Below, piece after piece: positions 33,101 through 41,208 of a stretch of 64,000 nt of DNA. The notes below the pieces were generated by a model that saw only the letters and a program-made list of their open reading frames with translations, was not told the DNA's origin and did not search any database. The position numbers and the translations under genes were made by a program. The DNA is from Pseudomonas endophytica (GTDB lineage Bacteria > Pseudomonadota > Gammaproteobacteria > Pseudomonadales > Pseudomonadaceae), in contig NZ_LLWH01000231.1 in the NCBI RefSeq assembly GCF_001411475.1, positions 1-64,000 on the forward strand, read 5' to 3'. Within the stretch, counting starts at the first letter, position 1. Every line of letters begins with the position of its first letter.

Positions 33101-34071
33101 ATGCCTGGACCTTCATAGATTCCACGACCGTTAGAGGCTTTGCCGATCGAGTGAATAGCTTGTTCGTACGACGCGAGGTACTTTTGCGCGTCATGCTCGG
33201 TCAGTGCGGCTTCGCCAAGCATGTCGTAGGAATAGCGAAAGCCTTTGGCTTCGAAACGCGTGGCATTGGCCAGCGCTTCGGCGATCGTTTCGCCGGTGAC
33301 AAACTGCTCGCCCATCAAGCGCATGGCCATGTCGACGCCTTTACGGATCATCGGCTCGCCGCTTTTGCCGATGATGCGGCTCAGGGAGGAGGTCAACCCT
33401 GCCTCGTTGTGCGTGGATACCAGTTTGCCGGTCAGCAACAGGCCCCACGTTGCGGCGTTTACGAACAGCGATGGGCTGTTGCCCAAGTGCGGGTGCCAGT
33501 TGCCGGTGCTGATCTTGTCGCGTATCAGTGCGTCGCGGGTGCCTTTGTCCGGGATGCGCAGCAGCGCTTCGGCCAGACACATCAATGCCACGCCTTCTTG
33601 GGAAGACAAGGAGAACTCTTGCAGCAGGCCTTGCACGATACCGGCGCGGCCACCGGCACTCTTTTGATTGCGCAGTTTTTCAGCAATCGAAGCGGCCAGG
33701 GTTTGGGTGGCTTCAGCCATCGGGGCAGGCAGACGGGCTTGCTCCAGCAGCATCGGCACCACTTCAGGCTCCGGGCGACGGTAGGCCGAAGTGATTGCCG
33801 CGCGCAGTACCGATTGCGGCAGGATGCTTTCGGCAAACTCCAAGAAGCACTGATGGGTGTGATCGGTGTTTGCGTCGTCAGCGTCATCGCTGGTGCTGCC
33901 AGGGATGCCGTTCAACTCGGCCAGGGTTGCACCACCCTCGAGTTTTTCCAGGTAATTAAAGATTGCCTGTTTGATCAGCCAGTGTGGCGTGCGATCAATC
34001 GAGGTTGCGGCGGCCTTGAGGCGTTCGCGGGTTGGGTCGTCAAGTTTGACCCCAAGGGTGGTGGTAGCCAT
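30118..34071 (-). CDS. putA: Trifunctional proline utilisation protein PutA
   Basis: This 1317-residue protein has the full trifunctional length. It oxidises proline to glutamate with FAD- and NAD-dependent sites at the membrane and represses the put genes when proline is absent. The N-terminal ribbon-helix-helix domain (TTLGVKLDDPTRERLKAAAT) binds DNA. The proline dehydrogenase barrel spans about residues 250-590 (GEAALTEHDAQKYLASYEQA; RLVKGAYWDSEIKRAQVEG; FATHNAHT). The P5C dehydrogenase spans about 640-1130 with FTGSTEVARLLQR, ETGGQNAMIVDSS (Glu) and SAGQRCSALRVL (catalytic Cys). A C-terminal inactive-ALDH-like domain caps it. GAGG precedes the ATG at an 8-bp spacing. It is divergent from putP. 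Confidence 0.97.
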   Translation of the reverse strand: MATTTLGVKLDDPTRERLKAAATSIDRTPHWLIKQAIFNYLEKLEGGATLAELNGIPGSTSDDADDANTDHTHQCFLEFAESILPQSVLRAAITSAYRRPEPEVVPMLLEQARLPAPMAEATQTLAASIAEKLRNQKSAGGRAGIVQGLLQEFSLSSQEGVALMCLAEALLRIPDKGTRDALIRDKISTGNWHPHLGNSPSLFVNAATWGLLLTGKLVSTHNEAGLTSSLSRIIGKSGEPMIRKGVDMAMRLMGEQFVTGETIAEALANATRFEAKGFRYSYDMLGEAALTEHDAQKYLASYEQAIHSIGKASNGRGIYEGPGISIKLSALHPRYSRAQYERVMDELYPRLLSLTLLAKKYDIGLNIDAEEADRLELSLDLLERLCFEPELSGWNGIGFVIQAYQKRCPYVIDYVIDLARRSRHRLMIRLVKGAYWDSEIKRAQVEGLEGYPVYTRKVYTDVSYVACAKKLLAVPEAIYPQFATHNAHTLSAIYHIAGQNYYPGQYEFQCLHGMGEPLYEQVVGKISEGKLNRPCRVYAPVGTHETLLAYLVRRLLENGANTSFVNRIADHTISIHQLVADPVSQIEQMATAEGSFGLPHPRIPLPRDLYGSERANSSGIDMANEHRLASLSCALLASAHNDWKALPTLGCASSTQVPAAVLNPADLRDVVGYVQEATVEDADNAIQCAVNVAPIWQATPPTERAAILERAADQMEAEIQPLMGLLAREAGKTYANAIAEVREAVDFLRYYAVQARNDLTNNAHRPLGPVVCISPWNFPLAIFSGQVAAALAAGNPVLAKPAEQTPLVAAQAVRILLEAGIPEGVLQLLPGRGETVGARLVGDDRVKGVMFTGSTEVARLLQRNIAGRLDAQGRPIPLIAETGGQNAMIVDSSALTEQVVIDVVSSAFDSAGQRCSALRVLCLQEDSADRVIEMLKGAMAESRMGNPERLSVDIGPVIDAEAKAGIEKHIQGMRDKGRNVFQMAIADIEESKRGTFVMPTLIELESFDELQREIFGPVLHVVRYKRKDIDQLIAQINASGYGLTLGVHTRIDETIAKVINNVNAGNVYVNRNIVGAVVGVQPFGGEGLSGTGPKAGGPLYLFRLLSTRPSDAIEQSFAKVDAISAPDTQAREGLSKPLKALQVWAQSNEQAALAELCNAFAAHSQSGITRLLNGPTGERNSYAILPREHVLCLAETESDLLTQLAAVLAVGSSAVMPESDLSKALFSRLPKEVQARIKRVADWSKDDVIFDAVLHHGDSDQLREVCQQVAKRAGAIVGVQGLSQGETNIALERLVIERALSVNTAAAGGNASLMTIG

Positions 34072-34143
34072 ATTTTTATCCTCATGGGTGCCACATTTGC
34101 GCGGCAGCAGCTGGCGGCAAGATTAGCTCCACACAAAGAGAGG

Positions 34144-34380
34144 TGCAACCTAGTGCAACCCGTTTTTTTTCGATTGGTCGACGCTTCGTCAGTATTTCTT
34201 CAAGCGACTCACAGGAGTGCTCCTCAAAGGTACATTTGTGCAGGTGTTGGGTAGTTTTTGCTCCGAAAAGGAGCAAAAACTACTGTTAGGAAAGAAAACT
34301 CGACAAGGTGCAACTGGCAGCACAGAAATTGGTTGCACCTTATTTGCTTTGTTGCATAGCATTCGGCGCTTAGGTGCAAC
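34144..34380. promoter_or_regulatory. Cluster of six GTTGCA half-sites (PutA operators)
   Basis: The core GTTGCA (or TGCAAC on this strand) occurs at 34144, 34154, 34309, 34332, 34351 and 34375. GTTGCA is the core recognised by the E. coli PutA ribbon-helix-helix domain. Four copies are read as GGTGCAACC or GGTTGCACC, so the context is also conserved. Two lie near putA and four near putP, consistent with proline-responsive control of both genes. Confidence 0.75.
34251..34283. promoter_or_regulatory. 14-bp perfect inverted repeat in the putA-putP gap
   Basis: GTAGTTTTTGCTCC pairs perfectly with GGAGCAAAAACTAC across a GAAAA loop. It sits between the two groups of PutA half-sites. It could be an operator, a boundary terminator between divergent promoters, or an RNA stem in one leader. 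Confidence 0.55.
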
Positions 34381-34529
34381 CACCTGAACAACAGGTGGAT
34401 CGGCTGATACTTTTCCTGGGGAAACGTCAGTCATAAACGCGCGGCCAGGTTTATCGTCTCAAACAGGACGTTTGTGAGCGTACGGCCAGTCCGCCGCTAA
34501 ACATAAAAACAATGCCAGGGCTTAATCGA

Positions 34530-36017
34530 ATGAGTGTAAGTAACCCAACCTTGATCACGTTCGTGATCTACATCGCGGCAATGGTGCTGATTGGCTTGAT
34601 GGCCTATCGCTCCACCAATAACCTTTCAGACTATATTCTCGGCGGCCGAAGCCTGGGCAGCGTGGTAACCGCTTTGTCCGCTGGCGCTTCTGATATGAGT
34701 GGCTGGTTGTTGATGGGCCTGCCGGGTGCCATTTACATGTCCGGTTTGTCTGAAAGCTGGATTGCCATCGGTCTGGTGGTCGGAGCCTACTTAAACTGGC
34801 TGTTTGTGGCAGGTCGCTTGCGGGTGCAGACCGAACACAACGGTGACGCGCTGACTTTGCCTGACTATTTCGCCAGCCGTTTTGAAGACAAAAGCGGACT
34901 GCTGCGCATTATTTCGGCGGTTGTGATTTTGGTGTTCTTCACCATCTACTGCGCCTCCGGCATCGTGGCCGGCGCCCGTTTATTTGAAAGTACCTTTGGA
35001 ATGCCGTACGAGACAGCGCTTTGGGCGGGTGCTGCGGCAACCATCGCTTACACCTTTATCGGCGGTTTTCTGGCCGTGAGCTGGACGGACACCGTTCAGG
35101 CCACCCTGATGATTTTTGCGTTGATCCTCACGCCAATTATCGTGCTGCTGGCAACTGGTGGTGTTGACACTACTTTCTTGGCCATTGAGGCCAAAGACCC
35201 TTCTAACTTTGACATGCTCAAAGGCACCACCTTCATTGGCATCATCTCGCTGATGGGCTGGGGCCTCGGTTACTTCGGCCAGCCGCATATTCTGGCGCGC
35301 TTCATGGCCGCCGATTCGGTGAAGTCGATTGCTAAGGCGCGTCGTATCTCCATGACCTGGATGATCCTGTGCTTGGTCGGTACTGTGGCTGTGGGCTTTT
35401 TCGGTATCGCGTACTTTTCAGCGAACCCGGACGTGGCTGGCCCGGTCAACGAGAACCCTGAGCGGGTATTCATCGAACTGGCCAAACTGCTGTTCAACCC
35501 ATGGATTGCCGGTGTTCTGTTGTCGGCTATCCTGGCGGCGGTCATGAGTACCTTGAGCTGCCAGTTGTTGGTGTGTTCCAGCGCCCTCACCGAAGACTTC
35601 TATAAAACTTTCCTACGCAAAAATGCCTCCCAAAAGGAGTTGGTCTGGGTGGGGCGCGCCATGGTGCTACTGGTTGCCTTAATTGCTATCGCACTGGCTG
35701 CCAACCCTGAGAACCGTGTGCTGGGTCTTGTGAGCTACGCATGGGCAGGTTTTGGTGCTGCGTTTGGTCCAGTAGTTCTGATCTCGGTACTGTGGAAAGG
35801 CATGACTCGTAATGGTGCGCTGGCCGGTATTTTGGTCGGTGCCATCACTGTGATCGTCTGGAAACACTTCAGCCTGCTGGGTCTGTACGAAATCATCCCG
35901 GGCTTCATCTTCGCTAGCATCGCCATTGTGGTGGTCAGCGCCTTGGGTCAAGGCCCAAGCAAGAAGATGGTTGAGCGTTTTGAGGCTGCGGAAAAAGACT
36001 TCCAATTGCATCACTGA
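34530..36017 (+). CDS. putP: Sodium/proline symporter PutP
   Basis: This 495-residue SSS-family transporter imports proline with sodium across the inner membrane. About 13 helices are seen. The conserved sequences ILGGRSLGSVVTALSAGASD and MSGWLLMGLPGAIYMSGLSE hold the sodium-site residues, and FTIYCASGIVAGARLFESTF follows. The start is placed at the second ATG, 34530 (MSVSNPTLITFV), which fits Pseudomonas PutP and has AGGG 9 bp upstream. The ATG at 34512 has no ribosome site. It is divergent from putA, with shared GTTGCA sites, and ends in a strong terminator. Confidence 0.96.
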   Translation: MSVSNPTLITFVIYIAAMVLIGLMAYRSTNNLSDYILGGRSLGSVVTALSAGASDMSGWLLMGLPGAIYMSGLSESWIAIGLVVGAYLNWLFVAGRLRVQTEHNGDALTLPDYFASRFEDKSGLLRIISAVVILVFFTIYCASGIVAGARLFESTFGMPYETALWAGAAATIAYTFIGGFLAVSWTDTVQATLMIFALILTPIIVLLATGGVDTTFLAIEAKDPSNFDMLKGTTFIGIISLMGWGLGYFGQPHILARFMAADSVKSIAKARRISMTWMILCLVGTVAVGFFGIAYFSANPDVAGPVNENPERVFIELAKLLFNPWIAGVLLSAILAAVMSTLSCQLLVCSSALTEDFYKTFLRKNASQKELVWVGRAMVLLVALIAIALAANPENRVLGLVSYAWAGFGAAFGPVVLISVLWKGMTRNGALAGILVGAITVIVWKHFSLLGLYEIIPGFIFASIAIVVVSALGQGPSKKMVERFEAAEKDFQLHH

Positions 36018-36051
36018 GTGCGCTGAGCGTCGGCTTAAGTATCAAGTGGTA

Positions 36052-36089
36052 GAAAACGGCCCGTCTCCTTTGGAGGCGGGCCGTTTTCA
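36052..36089 (+). terminator. Intrinsic terminator of putP
   Basis: GAAAACGGCCCGTCTCC pairs with GGAGGCGGGCCGTTTTC across a short loop and ends in T-rich sequence, 35 bp after the putP stop. Confidence 0.9.
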
Positions 36090-36206
36090 TTGAGGTTTCA
36101 TTAAAGTCTGAAGAAAAAAGAAAGAAGCTTTGTGCGAAGTATTTGTGTAATGGCAAGGAAGGGTCTGATTATGCTTTTTGCAGCAAAACTCCAACTAGCT
36201 TTGTCT

Positions 36207-36228
36207 TAGCGCTCGCTTTTGAGCGCTA
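36207..36228 (+). promoter_or_regulatory. Leader hairpin next to a ribosome site
   Basis: TAGCGCTC and GAGCGCTA form a perfect 8-bp stem with a GCTTTT loop. It ends 4 nt before the AAGGAG ribosome site of the gene at 36246. It could be a terminator-like or translation-modulating element. Confidence 0.4.
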
Positions 36229-36245
36229 TCTCAAGGAGCTTTGCC

Positions 36246-36587
36246 ATGAGCAATAAAGTAATCAGAGGCGGCATTTCACTGAGTGAAATTCCTTTTCAGT
36301 TTCAAAGCCAATATGTTTGGACCATTCAGTTGTACGGTGTGCAGGCCAGCGGCAGTCACAAGCAACTCGGGTTCATCAGCGAGCCCACGGAAATTAAAGA
36401 GCCATGGAGCTTTACCTTTCACGTTGACGATAACCACGTGACTGGCGACGTCGAAATGTACGGTATTCGTGTTGAAGTTCTGGATGGCGTAGTAGTCGTT
36501 GCTGATGCCGTTCATCATTTTCCCGTCGACAGGGAGGGGGACGCTCCCACCCTTCAGCAACTGATATTACGGCCCCAGTACATATAA
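36246..36587 (+). CDS. Hypothetical protein, 113 residues
   Basis: I do not recognise this family. The ATG at 36246 has a good ribosome site (AAGGAG, 8-bp spacing), so it is probably real. The protein starts MSNKVIRGGISLSEIPFQFQ. It continues with beta-rich, His- and Val-containing sequence (YVWTIQLYGVQASGSH; DVEMYGIRVEVLDGVVVVAD) and has no signal peptide or membrane helix. It is likely a small cytoplasmic beta-fold protein. It is preceded by a hairpin at 36207 and lies 90 bp before rlmJ in the same direction. Confidence 0.6.
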   Translation: MSNKVIRGGISLSEIPFQFQSQYVWTIQLYGVQASGSHKQLGFISEPTEIKEPWSFTFHVDDNHVTGDVEMYGIRVEVLDGVVVVADAVHHFPVDREGDAPTLQQLILRPQYI

Positions 36588-36677
36588 GTAAGACACGAGG
36601 AGGGTGTGTGAAGAGGCATACCCACCTGACGTTAATCGCTGCACAGGGTAAACTTCGCCCCCTGCGCAGGAGCAACC

Positions 36678-37514
36678 ATGAACTATCGTCACGCCTTCCA
36701 CGCCGGTAACCACGCCGACGTTCTTAAACATATCGTCTTGACCCGTCTCATCGCGTTGATGTCGCGTAAAGAGCAGCCTTTTGCTTACCTCGACACCCAC
36801 GCCGGATTGGGTTTGTACGACCTTCAGGGCGATCAGGCCTCTCGCACGGGCGAATACCTGGAAGGCGTCGCACGCTTGTGGGGGCGAAAAGACCTGCCAG
36901 CGATGACGGCGGATTACATGCAAGTGCTGCACAAGATGAACCCTGAGGGTGAGTTGCGTTACTACCCCGGTTCGCCTGAGCTAGCGCGGCGTCCAGCCCG
37001 CTCACAAGACCGCGTCTTGCTGAACGAAAAACACCCTGAAGACGGCGTGATGCTCAAGGCCAACATGAAGGGCGACCGTCGAGTTGCTGTGCACTTGGGC
37101 GAAGGTTGGCACGTACCGCGTGCGCTGCTGCCAGTGGCGGAAAAACGTGCCGTGATGCTGATCGACCCACCGTTTGAAAAACTCGACGAAATGCAGCGTT
37201 GCGTGGAGTCGTTGAAAGACGCCATCAGCCGTATGCGTCAGACCGTTGTTGCGATTTGGTACCCGATCAAGGACAAACGCCAACTGCGTCGTTTCTATCA
37301 GGATCTGGCCGCCTCAGGCGCACCGAAGTTGTTGCAGGTCGAGTTGTTTGTGCATCCGCTGGACACGCCCAACAGCCTGAACGGCTCGGGTCTGGCAATT
37401 GCCAATCCGCCTTGGGGGCTGGAAGAAGAGCTGCGTGAACTGCTGCCGTGGTTGGCCAAAACCTTGGGGCAAACCCAGGGTGGTTGGCAGATGGAATGGA
37501 TAATCGCTGAGTAG
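36678..37514 (+). CDS. rlmJ: 23S rRNA adenine-2030 N6-methyltransferase
   Basis: This 278-residue protein fits RlmJ, which methylates N6 of A2030 in 23S rRNA using S-adenosylmethionine. The N-terminus MNYRHAFHAGNHADVLKHIV is highly characteristic. The SAM-binding start is FAYLDTHAGLGLYDL and the catalytic motif is IDPPFEKLDEM (DPPF). The conserved NPPWGLEEELR lies near the end. The ATG at 36678 is preceded by CAGGAGC. It converges on msrA with a perfect palindrome between. Confidence 0.95.
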   Translation: MNYRHAFHAGNHADVLKHIVLTRLIALMSRKEQPFAYLDTHAGLGLYDLQGDQASRTGEYLEGVARLWGRKDLPAMTADYMQVLHKMNPEGELRYYPGSPELARRPARSQDRVLLNEKHPEDGVMLKANMKGDRRVAVHLGEGWHVPRALLPVAEKRAVMLIDPPFEKLDEMQRCVESLKDAISRMRQTVVAIWYPIKDKRQLRRFYQDLAASGAPKLLQVELFVHPLDTPNSLNGSGLAIANPPWGLEEELRELLPWLAKTLGQTQGGWQMEWIIAE

Positions 37515-37531
37515 CAGCGCTAAACACTCGC

Positions 37532-37565
37532 GTAGGAGCTGCCGCAGCCTGCGGCAGCTCCTACG
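37532..37565. repeat. REP-derived perfect palindrome between rlmJ and msrA
   Basis: GTAGGAGCTGCCGCA and TGCGGCAGCTCCTAC meet across GCC, so two REP ends are joined without the usual GATC core. In the short convergent gap (69 bp) it may terminate both genes. Confidence 0.75.
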
Positions 37566-37583
37566 TGAGTGCTTAGCATCAGG

Positions 37584-38231
37584 TCAAATCGGGCAGGTCA
37601 CGCCTGTACCGCCAATGCCGCAGTAGCCTTGCGGGTTTTTCGCTAGGTATTGCTGGTGGTACGCCTCGGCGAAGTACACCGTCGGGGCTTGGTCGATTTC
37701 AGTGGTGATGGTGTCCAAACCTGCCTTGGTCAATTCAGCCTGGTAGGCGGCCTTGCTGGCTTGGGCTGCGTCTAGTTGTTCTGGCGTGGTGCAGTAGATC
37801 ACCGAGCGGTACTGGGTGCCGATGTCGTTGCCTTGGCGCATGCCTTGGGTCGGGTTGTGCAGTTCCCAAAACATCTTCAGCAAGTCTTCGTATTTCACCT
37901 TTGCCTGATCGTAAACCACCAGCACCACTTCAGTGTGGGCTGTCAGGCCCGAGCACACTTCTTCATAGGTTGGGTTGGGGGTGTGACCGCCCGCGTAACC
38001 TACGACAGTGCTCACCACGCCATCACGCTGCCAGAACTTGCGTTCTGCGCCCCAGAAGCAACCTAAACCAAAGATCGCAAAACCTACATCGTCCATAAAC
38101 GGTCCCAGCAGCGGGTTGCCGTTGACGAAATGAGTCTCTGGCAGCGCCATCGGTGTTTCGCGCCCCGGTAGGGCTTGATCTTGAGTCGGTAGCACGTTTT
38201 TGTTCACCAGGATTTCCGAGCGTAAGACCAT
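37584..38231 (-). CDS. msrA: Peptide methionine sulphoxide reductase A
   Basis: This 215-residue protein reduces methionine S-sulphoxide in proteins, with thioredoxin as electron donor. The catalytic [11 protein letters not shown] motif (Cys at about residue 57) and the [18 protein letters not shown] region are intact. The C-terminal Cys residues in [13 protein letters not shown] are the resolving ones. The roughly 45-residue N-terminal extension is normal for Pseudomonas MsrA. GAGG precedes the ATG at a 9-bp spacing. Next to dipA, as in PAO1 by memory. Confidence 0.96.
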   Translation of the reverse strand: MVLRSEILVNKNVLPTQDQALPGRETPMALPETHFVNGNPLLGPFMDDVGFAIFGLGCFWGAERKFWQRDGVVSTVVGYAGGHTPNPTYEEVCSGLTAHTEVVLVVYDQAKVKYEDLLKMFWELHNPTQGMRQGNDIGTQYRSVIYCTTPEQLDAAQASKAAYQAELTKAGLDTITTEIDQAPTVYFAEAYHQQYLAKNPQGYCGIGGTGVTCPI

Positions 38232-38298
38232 TTTTCAAGTCCTCTCAGTCAGATTGTAGGAAGTTAGACAGCCAGTGTGCCCGAGTGTTACGCCGCTG

Positions 38299-40992
38299 TC
38301 AGGTCAGTGGTCCGCGCGGGTAGCGTTTAAGTCTGTGTTGCAGTTCGGCGCCGGGGATCGGGCGATCGAAGAGGTAGCCTTGGCCGACGTCGCAGCCATG
38401 GCGGCGCAAAAAAGCCAGTTGGGCTGAGGTTTCGATGCCTTCGGCCACAACTTTTAGCTTGAGGTTATGAGCCATGGCAATCACGGCGGACGTAATCTCC
38501 ATGTCGTTTTGGTTATCGGGGATGTCTTTGATAAAGCTGCGGTCGATTTTAATGATGTCGATCGGGAATTTTTTTAGGTAGCTGAGCGAGGAGTAACCGG
38601 TGCCGAAATCGTCCATGGCTAAGGTCAGGCCAAGTTCTTTGAGCTGACCCAGTTGCAGGCGGGTATCGTCGGTAGCCTCTAACAGCAGCCCTTCAGTTAG
38701 CTCAAGTTCCAGCAAGGCCGGGGGCAGTTGTTCTTCTTTGAGGATGCTGGCTATGGAAGCCACTAACTCGGGGTCGGCAAACTGCTTGGGCGATAGGTTA
38801 ATGGCTACCTGCAATTGGCCAAACCCCGCCGCGCTGAGCTGCTTGCTCATACGACAGGCTTGGCGCGCGACCCATTTACCAATCGGGATGATTAAGCCGG
38901 TCTCTTCCGCAACACTGATGAATTGGTCGGGCCGGATCATGCCTTTTTCCGGGTGGTCCCAGCGCAACAAGGCTTCCATGCCCAGCAGTCGACCCGTGCG
39001 TAAACACAGCTTGGGTTGGTAAAACACATCCAGTTCGTTTTGCGTCAGGGCTCGGCGCAGGTTGTTTTCGACAAAAAGTTTGTAGCTGGCCTCGGCATTC
39101 AAGGTTTCGGTGAACACCTGCACCTGATGCTTGCCGTTGGCTTTGGCCTTGTGCAGCGCCAAGCCTGCGTTACGCATTAGCGTTTGCGGATCGAGCCCGT
39201 GTAAGGGCGCGCAGGCAACGCCGACAGAGGCGGTGACGTTAATCAACTGGTTGTCGACGAACATCGGCTTGTCGAGGGTCATCAGCAACTGGCGGGCGGT
39301 TTGCTGGCCGACTTCAAGGTTGGTGTTATCCAACAGTACGGCGAACTCGTTACTGGCGAAGCGGGCTAGATTGTCTTCAGGGCTCAAACTGTTGCGCAGT
39401 CGGCGGGCCAAGCTGATCAAGAGCTTGTCGCCGGTCTGATGGCCGAGGCTGTCATTGATCCGCTTGAAGTTGTCGATGTCCACCAACAGCAGGCACACCT
39501 GGGTTGTGCTGTCGCGAACAAAACGCTCGTCAAGGTTGCGAATGAATGCTGGCCGATTGCCAAGGTTGGTCAGGTTGTCGGTAAACGCTAGGCGTTCGAT
39601 CTGTTGCTGAGTCAGTTTGGCTTCGGTGATGTCTTCGTAGATACCGATGTAATGCGTCAGTTCGCGATTTTCGCCATACACCTTGGAGATCGACATCTGG
39701 CCCCAGTAGGGCTCTAGGTTTTTACGTCGGCTTTTGAATTCACCTTGCCAGCTATTGCCTTTGCTCAAGCTTGAGTGAGCATCGAACAGCAAATCGCTGA
39801 GGTTCTCCAGTGCTAAGAGTTCAGACAGTTTGTGGCCTTGAACTTCATCGGAGGTGTATTGGGTGATGGCGGTAAAGCTTGGGTTGACGTACTCGACAAC
39901 GCCGTCGCAATTCACCAGCAAAAAGGCGTTGGCGCTTTGCTCGACGGCACGTTGGAACAGGTGCAGGGCGTTAGTGGCAGCGCGTCGATTGTGGTTGTTG
40001 ATAACTTGAGCGAACTGATCAGCCAGCTCGCCTGCAAAGGCGATTTCATCTGCTTGCCAGAGGCGTGTTTTGCCGTTTTGCTCAAGGCATAAAACACCAA
40101 CTACCTGGCCGTCAACGCGGATGCTGGCATCGAGCATGGCCTTGAGATCGTAGGGCGGCAGGCAGGCCGCCAGTGCGCGGGTGCGCGGGTCGCGGTTGGC
40201 ATTTTGCGCGTCAATGGAGCGACTGGTGTGCAAGGCTTCGAGGTAGTCTGGGAAAAGACTAACGTCGATAACGTCTTGCACAACATACGCTTGGCTCTCG
40301 CGTTGATAGGCCGATATCGGCAGCAATTGATTGCCGTCCAGGCTCCACAAACTAGCAGCGTCAATTTGGTAGATGTCACAGGCGCTACGAGTAATCAGCT
40401 CGGCCGCTTCTTGCAGCGAGTTGTGCTGACTGTAGCGATGGCAGGCCAAGCGTAGAATCAAGTCTTGTTGGGCGCGCACACGCTCAAGCTGTTGCAGCTG
40501 TTCTTGCTGGGCGCGCTGGTTCAGCTCTAAGGCGATGTGTAGCCGATTGTGCTGGGTTTCGAGCTCGGCAACTGGCACCAGCGGGGCTGTTCTGGCCAGG
40601 CCTTCAAGCACTAACAAGTAGCCGCGCAACAGCTGGCGGTTGTGTTGCTTGTAGGGCTCGCCTACTTCCATCAGATTCAGCGGCCCCTGGGTCGTGTGCA
40701 AGGTGTAATGCACCACGTAATGGGGGGTGGCTCGCAGTTGCAGCTCAATCGCGTCGTGCAATTGGTAGCGCGCTTTGGGCTCCATCAGGCTGGCGTAGGG
40801 CGACCCCACTAACGCGCACAGTTCAGTAGCCGGTGAGCCGAAATAGCGTTCGCAGTTTGGGTCTAGGTAGAGCAAGGCCCAACTGGCTTCATTAAGCCGC
40901 TCGAAACGCAGCATTCCGAGCCGCGAGGGCACGGGTAACTGCGTCACGACCTCGGCTGCCGTACGCAGGGCAGCATCGGATTGGCTTTTCAT
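38299..40992 (-). CDS. dipA: c-di-GMP phosphodiesterase DipA-like (GAF-PAS-degenerate GGDEF-EAL)
   Basis: This 897-residue cytoplasmic signalling protein hydrolyses c-di-GMP, which lowers attachment and promotes dispersal in the PAO1 homologue DipA (PA5017). Domains in order are an N-terminal PAS-like region (LPVPSRLGMLRFERLNEASW), a GAF domain at about residues 170-335, a PAS domain with PAC (ITQYTSDEVQGHKL), GGDEF and EAL. The GGDEF signature is replaced by ASNEF (RFASNEFAVLL), so cyclase activity is unlikely. The EAL domain keeps EALLRW, NLSPKQFADPELV, DDFGTGYSSLSYL and EGIET. I start it at the ATG at 40992 (MKSQSDAALR) because homologues begin there. The frame is open 39 codons further. 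The location next to msrA and aceF supports the identity. Confidence 0.88.
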   Translation of the reverse strand: MKSQSDAALRTAAEVVTQLPVPSRLGMLRFERLNEASWALLYLDPNCERYFGSPATELCALVGSPYASLMEPKARYQLHDAIELQLRATPHYVVHYTLHTTQGPLNLMEVGEPYKQHNRQLLRGYLLVLEGLARTAPLVPVAELETQHNRLHIALELNQRAQQEQLQQLERVRAQQDLILRLACHRYSQHNSLQEAAELITRSACDIYQIDAASLWSLDGNQLLPISAYQRESQAYVVQDVIDVSLFPDYLEALHTSRSIDAQNANRDPRTRALAACLPPYDLKAMLDASIRVDGQVVGVLCLEQNGKTRLWQADEIAFAGELADQFAQVINNHNRRAATNALHLFQRAVEQSANAFLLVNCDGVVEYVNPSFTAITQYTSDEVQGHKLSELLALENLSDLLFDAHSSLSKGNSWQGEFKSRRKNLEPYWGQMSISKVYGENRELTHYIGIYEDITEAKLTQQQIERLAFTDNLTNLGNRPAFIRNLDERFVRDSTTQVCLLLVDIDNFKRINDSLGHQTGDKLLISLARRLRNSLSPEDNLARFASNEFAVLLDNTNLEVGQQTARQLLMTLDKPMFVDNQLINVTASVGVACAPLHGLDPQTLMRNAGLALHKAKANGKHQVQVFTETLNAEASYKLFVENNLRRALTQNELDVFYQPKLCLRTGRLLGMEALLRWDHPEKGMIRPDQFISVAEETGLIIPIGKWVARQACRMSKQLSAAGFGQLQVAINLSPKQFADPELVASIASILKEEQLPPALLELELTEGLLLEATDDTRLQLGQLKELGLTLAMDDFGTGYSSLSYLKKFPIDIIKIDRSFIKDIPDNQNDMEITSAVIAMAHNLKLKVVAEGIETSAQLAFLRRHGCDVGQGYLFDRPIPGAELQHRLKRYPRGPLT

Positions 40993-41208
40993 TGGGACAC
41001 TCGCTTCACAAATGCGGATGACGTTAGGGCTTAAGCTCTGTTCCTGCGGTCTGCGGCAAGGGTGCATCATGCATGCTGCGCTGACAAGTGAGCATGTCTG
41101 TCTTATCACGTTTGAAGGTGAGTGCTCGGGTCTTTGCGGCCTGTATCTGCGCTTGGTTTGACGGCGTTGAAAACAGGTTGGTGCTTAAAAGTCTCAGGTG
41201 TATGACTG

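Noticed and set aside
33151..34254. Antisense open frame of 367 codons opposite putA
   Set aside because: Same reason: no recognisable protein features, and putA is clearly the real gene.
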